From: Diprion similis
Lineage: Eukaryota; Arthropoda; Insecta; Hymenoptera; Diprionidae
NCBI RefSeq assembly: GCF_021155765.1
Contig: NC_060106.1
Location: 13,790,031-13,854,030, forward strand
Length of the DNA: 64,000 bases
Direction of reading: 5' to 3'
Shown here: piece after piece, positions 61,901 to 64,000 of the stretch
Layout of the letters: each line of letters opens with the position of its first letter
Numbering within the stretch: position 1 is the stretch's first letter
Notes under the pieces: generated by a model
What the model saw: only the letters and a program-made list of their open reading frames with translations
Databases searched by the model: none
What the model was told of the DNA's origin: nothing
Program-made: the position numbers and the translations under genes

Positions 61901-63640
61901 TATATTCGTGGAAATTCCGTCTGAATGCAAAATGAGAATCCATCTGCAGGCTCTGCGCGGCGGGCGGCCATTTCGCCAGGTGAAAAATTCGTCAGTTTCA
62001 CACGGAGCCGATGGATCGTCGTCGGGTTCCTCGGACGGTGACGTGGGGTCGCCGCGTGCGTGTTCTCCGGGGGCACATACCAGCCCTGGGGCAACGACCA
62101 GGTCATAATGCGCCGGTATTCTACCCGCTGACGAGTGTGAAATATGGATTAATGAGCCACGAATGGAGAACAATGCGCCGCGGAAAGAGGTTGCGTATTT
62201 TAGGACGAAAAAAGGGCGAGGTATGAAAAAAAGGAAAAATGTTGCTCAAAAAAATACGGAATGGTCTCGCGGCTAATTGCGGTCGAAAGCCAGGAAGCGT
62301 ACTTGAGCCGAACGATCAATTAAAGTCATCCTCGGCTGGGAGATCGGGCTACGACGTCAGCCTCAGCGTCCCACCTTGGCACTTATGTGATCGGTGTACA
62401 AACCTTGAGATGTGTTGGATAAAATCATTATAAATCTTCCCTGTATATATCAGTGTATATATGTATAACCTAATACCATATTATTTATGTATGGGTATGG
62501 GTGTATTATAGATGTGATTAAATTAAAACCAACTGCAGTTATGCACGACAGTTTAATTGCACGTGAAACTTATTCGAGATGAAGCTTAGTGACCAATTAG
62601 TTAAATTCTGCGCTTTGGTTAGGTACTATGGTGTTCTAATTGTGAATGCAGAATTGATTATGACAGTCCACTTTGCGGTAAATATTGTACGATCTTTTTC
62701 AATCCGATCAAGCGAAACGATTCTCTTGTGCGAGCCTACTGCAAGTTTTAGAATACAATTAAGTGAGTGTATACCTATTCGGATAATTGCGTTGCGCGAG
62801 ATAGTGAAAGGCAAATCGGACGCCTTTGAACGATAATTTATCTAAAAGAAACTTATGAATAGATTAATTTATTCAATGCCGTAAGAGTTTCGCAAAATGC
62901 CAAACTGTACATAAATGTGAGTTTAATTTTTAGTTGCTATGATGCAGATTTTCAATTTGTTTCGCTTAGTCAGAGCGCTAATATCACAAATTGTTTGGTT
63001 GTTAAGAACGGATGTTTATTGACAAAATATTTATAAATCGAGTAGTTAGTAGATTGGCTCGATTTCATTCTACGATGGCTCATTTTATTGAGAAGACTAT
63101 TTTCTACAAATTTTATACAAATATACAATTTTTGCTTCAGCGTGCATGGTCTTGGTCTTGAAATTTTTTAAGACATTCGTCGAATGGCTTATTGACTTCA
63201 GTCATAACCTACCACATCTAAAGCGAAAATTCACCGTCTCGCCATCTTTCTGTCAACTCTGAATAAAATTTCTCATCCGCGGACATAACGTCGGCTTCAA
63301 TAAGTCAAACAATAGTCAACGTTTCGACAAGTGTGCTACCCGAGATAATAAGTAAATATTATATAACCAATGATTGGCAAATCGTATCGACAACACCGAC
63401 TCGGTGTTCCCGCGGTTCGTTTCACCGGTGCGATTGTGGTTCGACGTTGGTGGAATGTCGTGAACCCTTTCGGCATGGCCCTTGGCCGAGCCTCGGCCCA
63501 CCTCAACCTTATCCCCGAGCGTTAACCACAGAGGAGAGTGCATAGGAAAGGCGCATCGAGGAGGTTTCGGGGGGAGGGGGGAGAGCGTCGTGGCATCGAT
63601 GTTCTATGCGGTCCTACCCTCTTATTAGGGCGTGCGTTTT
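58986..63640. other. Intergenic region, nothing recognised
   Basis: AT-rich with a GC-rich patch at 61180-61440 containing a GGGCCC inverted repeat and another at 61950-62110. No supported exon. GA tract at 61502-61518. Confidence 0.45.
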
Positions 63641-63647
63641 ATCTAAG

Positions 63648-63814
63648 GGTCACCGGGCCACGGCGACCTCGACTTCGCGTCCAGCGCCGACGAGGAGGTC
63701 GAATTCCAGGAGTTCGTGGCCATCAGCCTGCAGAAGCATGCGCTCAAGAGGAACCCCCGAATCCTCGGGAAACGAAGTGGCGGCGCCAATCCACGTCAGA
63801 ATTCTGTCCGCCCC
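63648..63814 (+). CDS. Candidate exon of a further gene at the right edge (partial)
   Basis: After a possible acceptor (cgttttatctaag) the frame encodes SPGHGDLDFASSADEEVEFQ, then EFVAISLQKHALKRNPRILG, in codons that are mostly C or G at the third position, like the exons elsewhere in this window. It is open to TAA at 63815. A second strong acceptor (cttcctctctcgcag) follows at 63924 with all three frames open to the end of the window. The donor joining the two is not clear. Product unrecognised. Confidence 0.35.
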
Positions 63815-63924
63815 TAAAACAAACCCACCGTTCCCCCGGCTTCCCGGAGCCTCGAGCTTCTATTCCTCCCAAGCTTACCGCCGCATGGAGCGCACTCGAC
63901 GTGACATGACTTCCTCTCTCGCAG

Positions 63925-64000
63925 CTGGATCGTTCCGCCGGGAAAAGTCGAGCGATTACCCTGGAATACCAAGCTCCGGGAGTCACCCCCGTCATCCCGC
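63925..64000 (+). CDS. Candidate exon start, truncated by the window
   Basis: A very good acceptor (tgacttcctctctcgcag) is followed by 76 GC-rich bases open in all three frames. One frame reads GSFRREKSSDYPGIPSSGSH, another WIVPPGKVERLPWNTKLRE. The correct frame cannot be chosen without downstream sequence. Confidence 0.3.
   Translation, partial: MDRSAGKSRAITLEYQAPGVTPVIP

Noticed and set aside
1..64000. drm or bowl, tRNA genes, rRNA, CRISPR or operon features
   Set aside because: No two-finger or additional five-finger block was found, no tRNA B-box with matching arms was recognised, and the window is eukaryotic.

Overview
This is a eukaryotic window. Coding sequence is split by GT-AG introns of about 60 nt to several kb, microsatellites are abundant, and CpG is not depleted. 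The encoded proteins (two Odd-skipped family zinc-finger repressors in tandem) point to an insect. A hymenopteran fits the gene structure and base composition, but that is inference. All supported genes lie on the + strand.

Region 1 (about 3.5-23.3 kb) holds one large gene that I reconstructed as 18 coding exons (3592-22203). All splice phases are compatible and the chain sums to an open frame of about 1778 codons. The protein has a long, low-complexity, Ser/Pro/Arg-rich N-terminal part and a C-terminal PDZ-PH-PH module, so it is probably a cortical or membrane-associated scaffold. I do not recognise an established name. The locus shows several signs of alternative products: two very short introns that are multiples of three and stop-free, two in-frame donors for one exon, a symmetric cassette exon, an alternative last exon, and two internal in-frame ATGs.

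Region 2 (23.3-30.1 kb) holds simple repeats, a 220-bp near-perfect hairpin (24661-24880), and a GC- and repeat-rich stretch. That stretch probably contains the promoter and 5' untranslated exon of the next gene, with a strong donor at 29360.

Region 3 (30.1-32.3 kb) is a two-exon, five-zinc-finger Odd-skipped family gene, most likely sob (sister of odd and bowel); bowl is the alternative. Region 4 (32.3-54.7 kb) is about 22 kb with no convincing gene. It presumably carries 3' UTR and cis-regulatory DNA of this developmental locus, and it includes a 570-bp element with perfect 22-bp terminal inverted repeats (52850-53419).

Region 5 (54.8-59 kb) is odd-skipped itself: two coding exons, four zinc fingers and a long AT-rich 3' UTR. 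sob and odd share an intron at the identical codon inside finger 2, a nearly identical finger block and a C-terminal Groucho-binding eh1-like motif, so they are tandem paralogues in the same orientation. Region 6 (59-64 kb) is mostly non-coding. The last 400 bases hold coding-looking sequence and a strong acceptor, probably the edge of another gene. drm and bowl, the other family members, were not found here.
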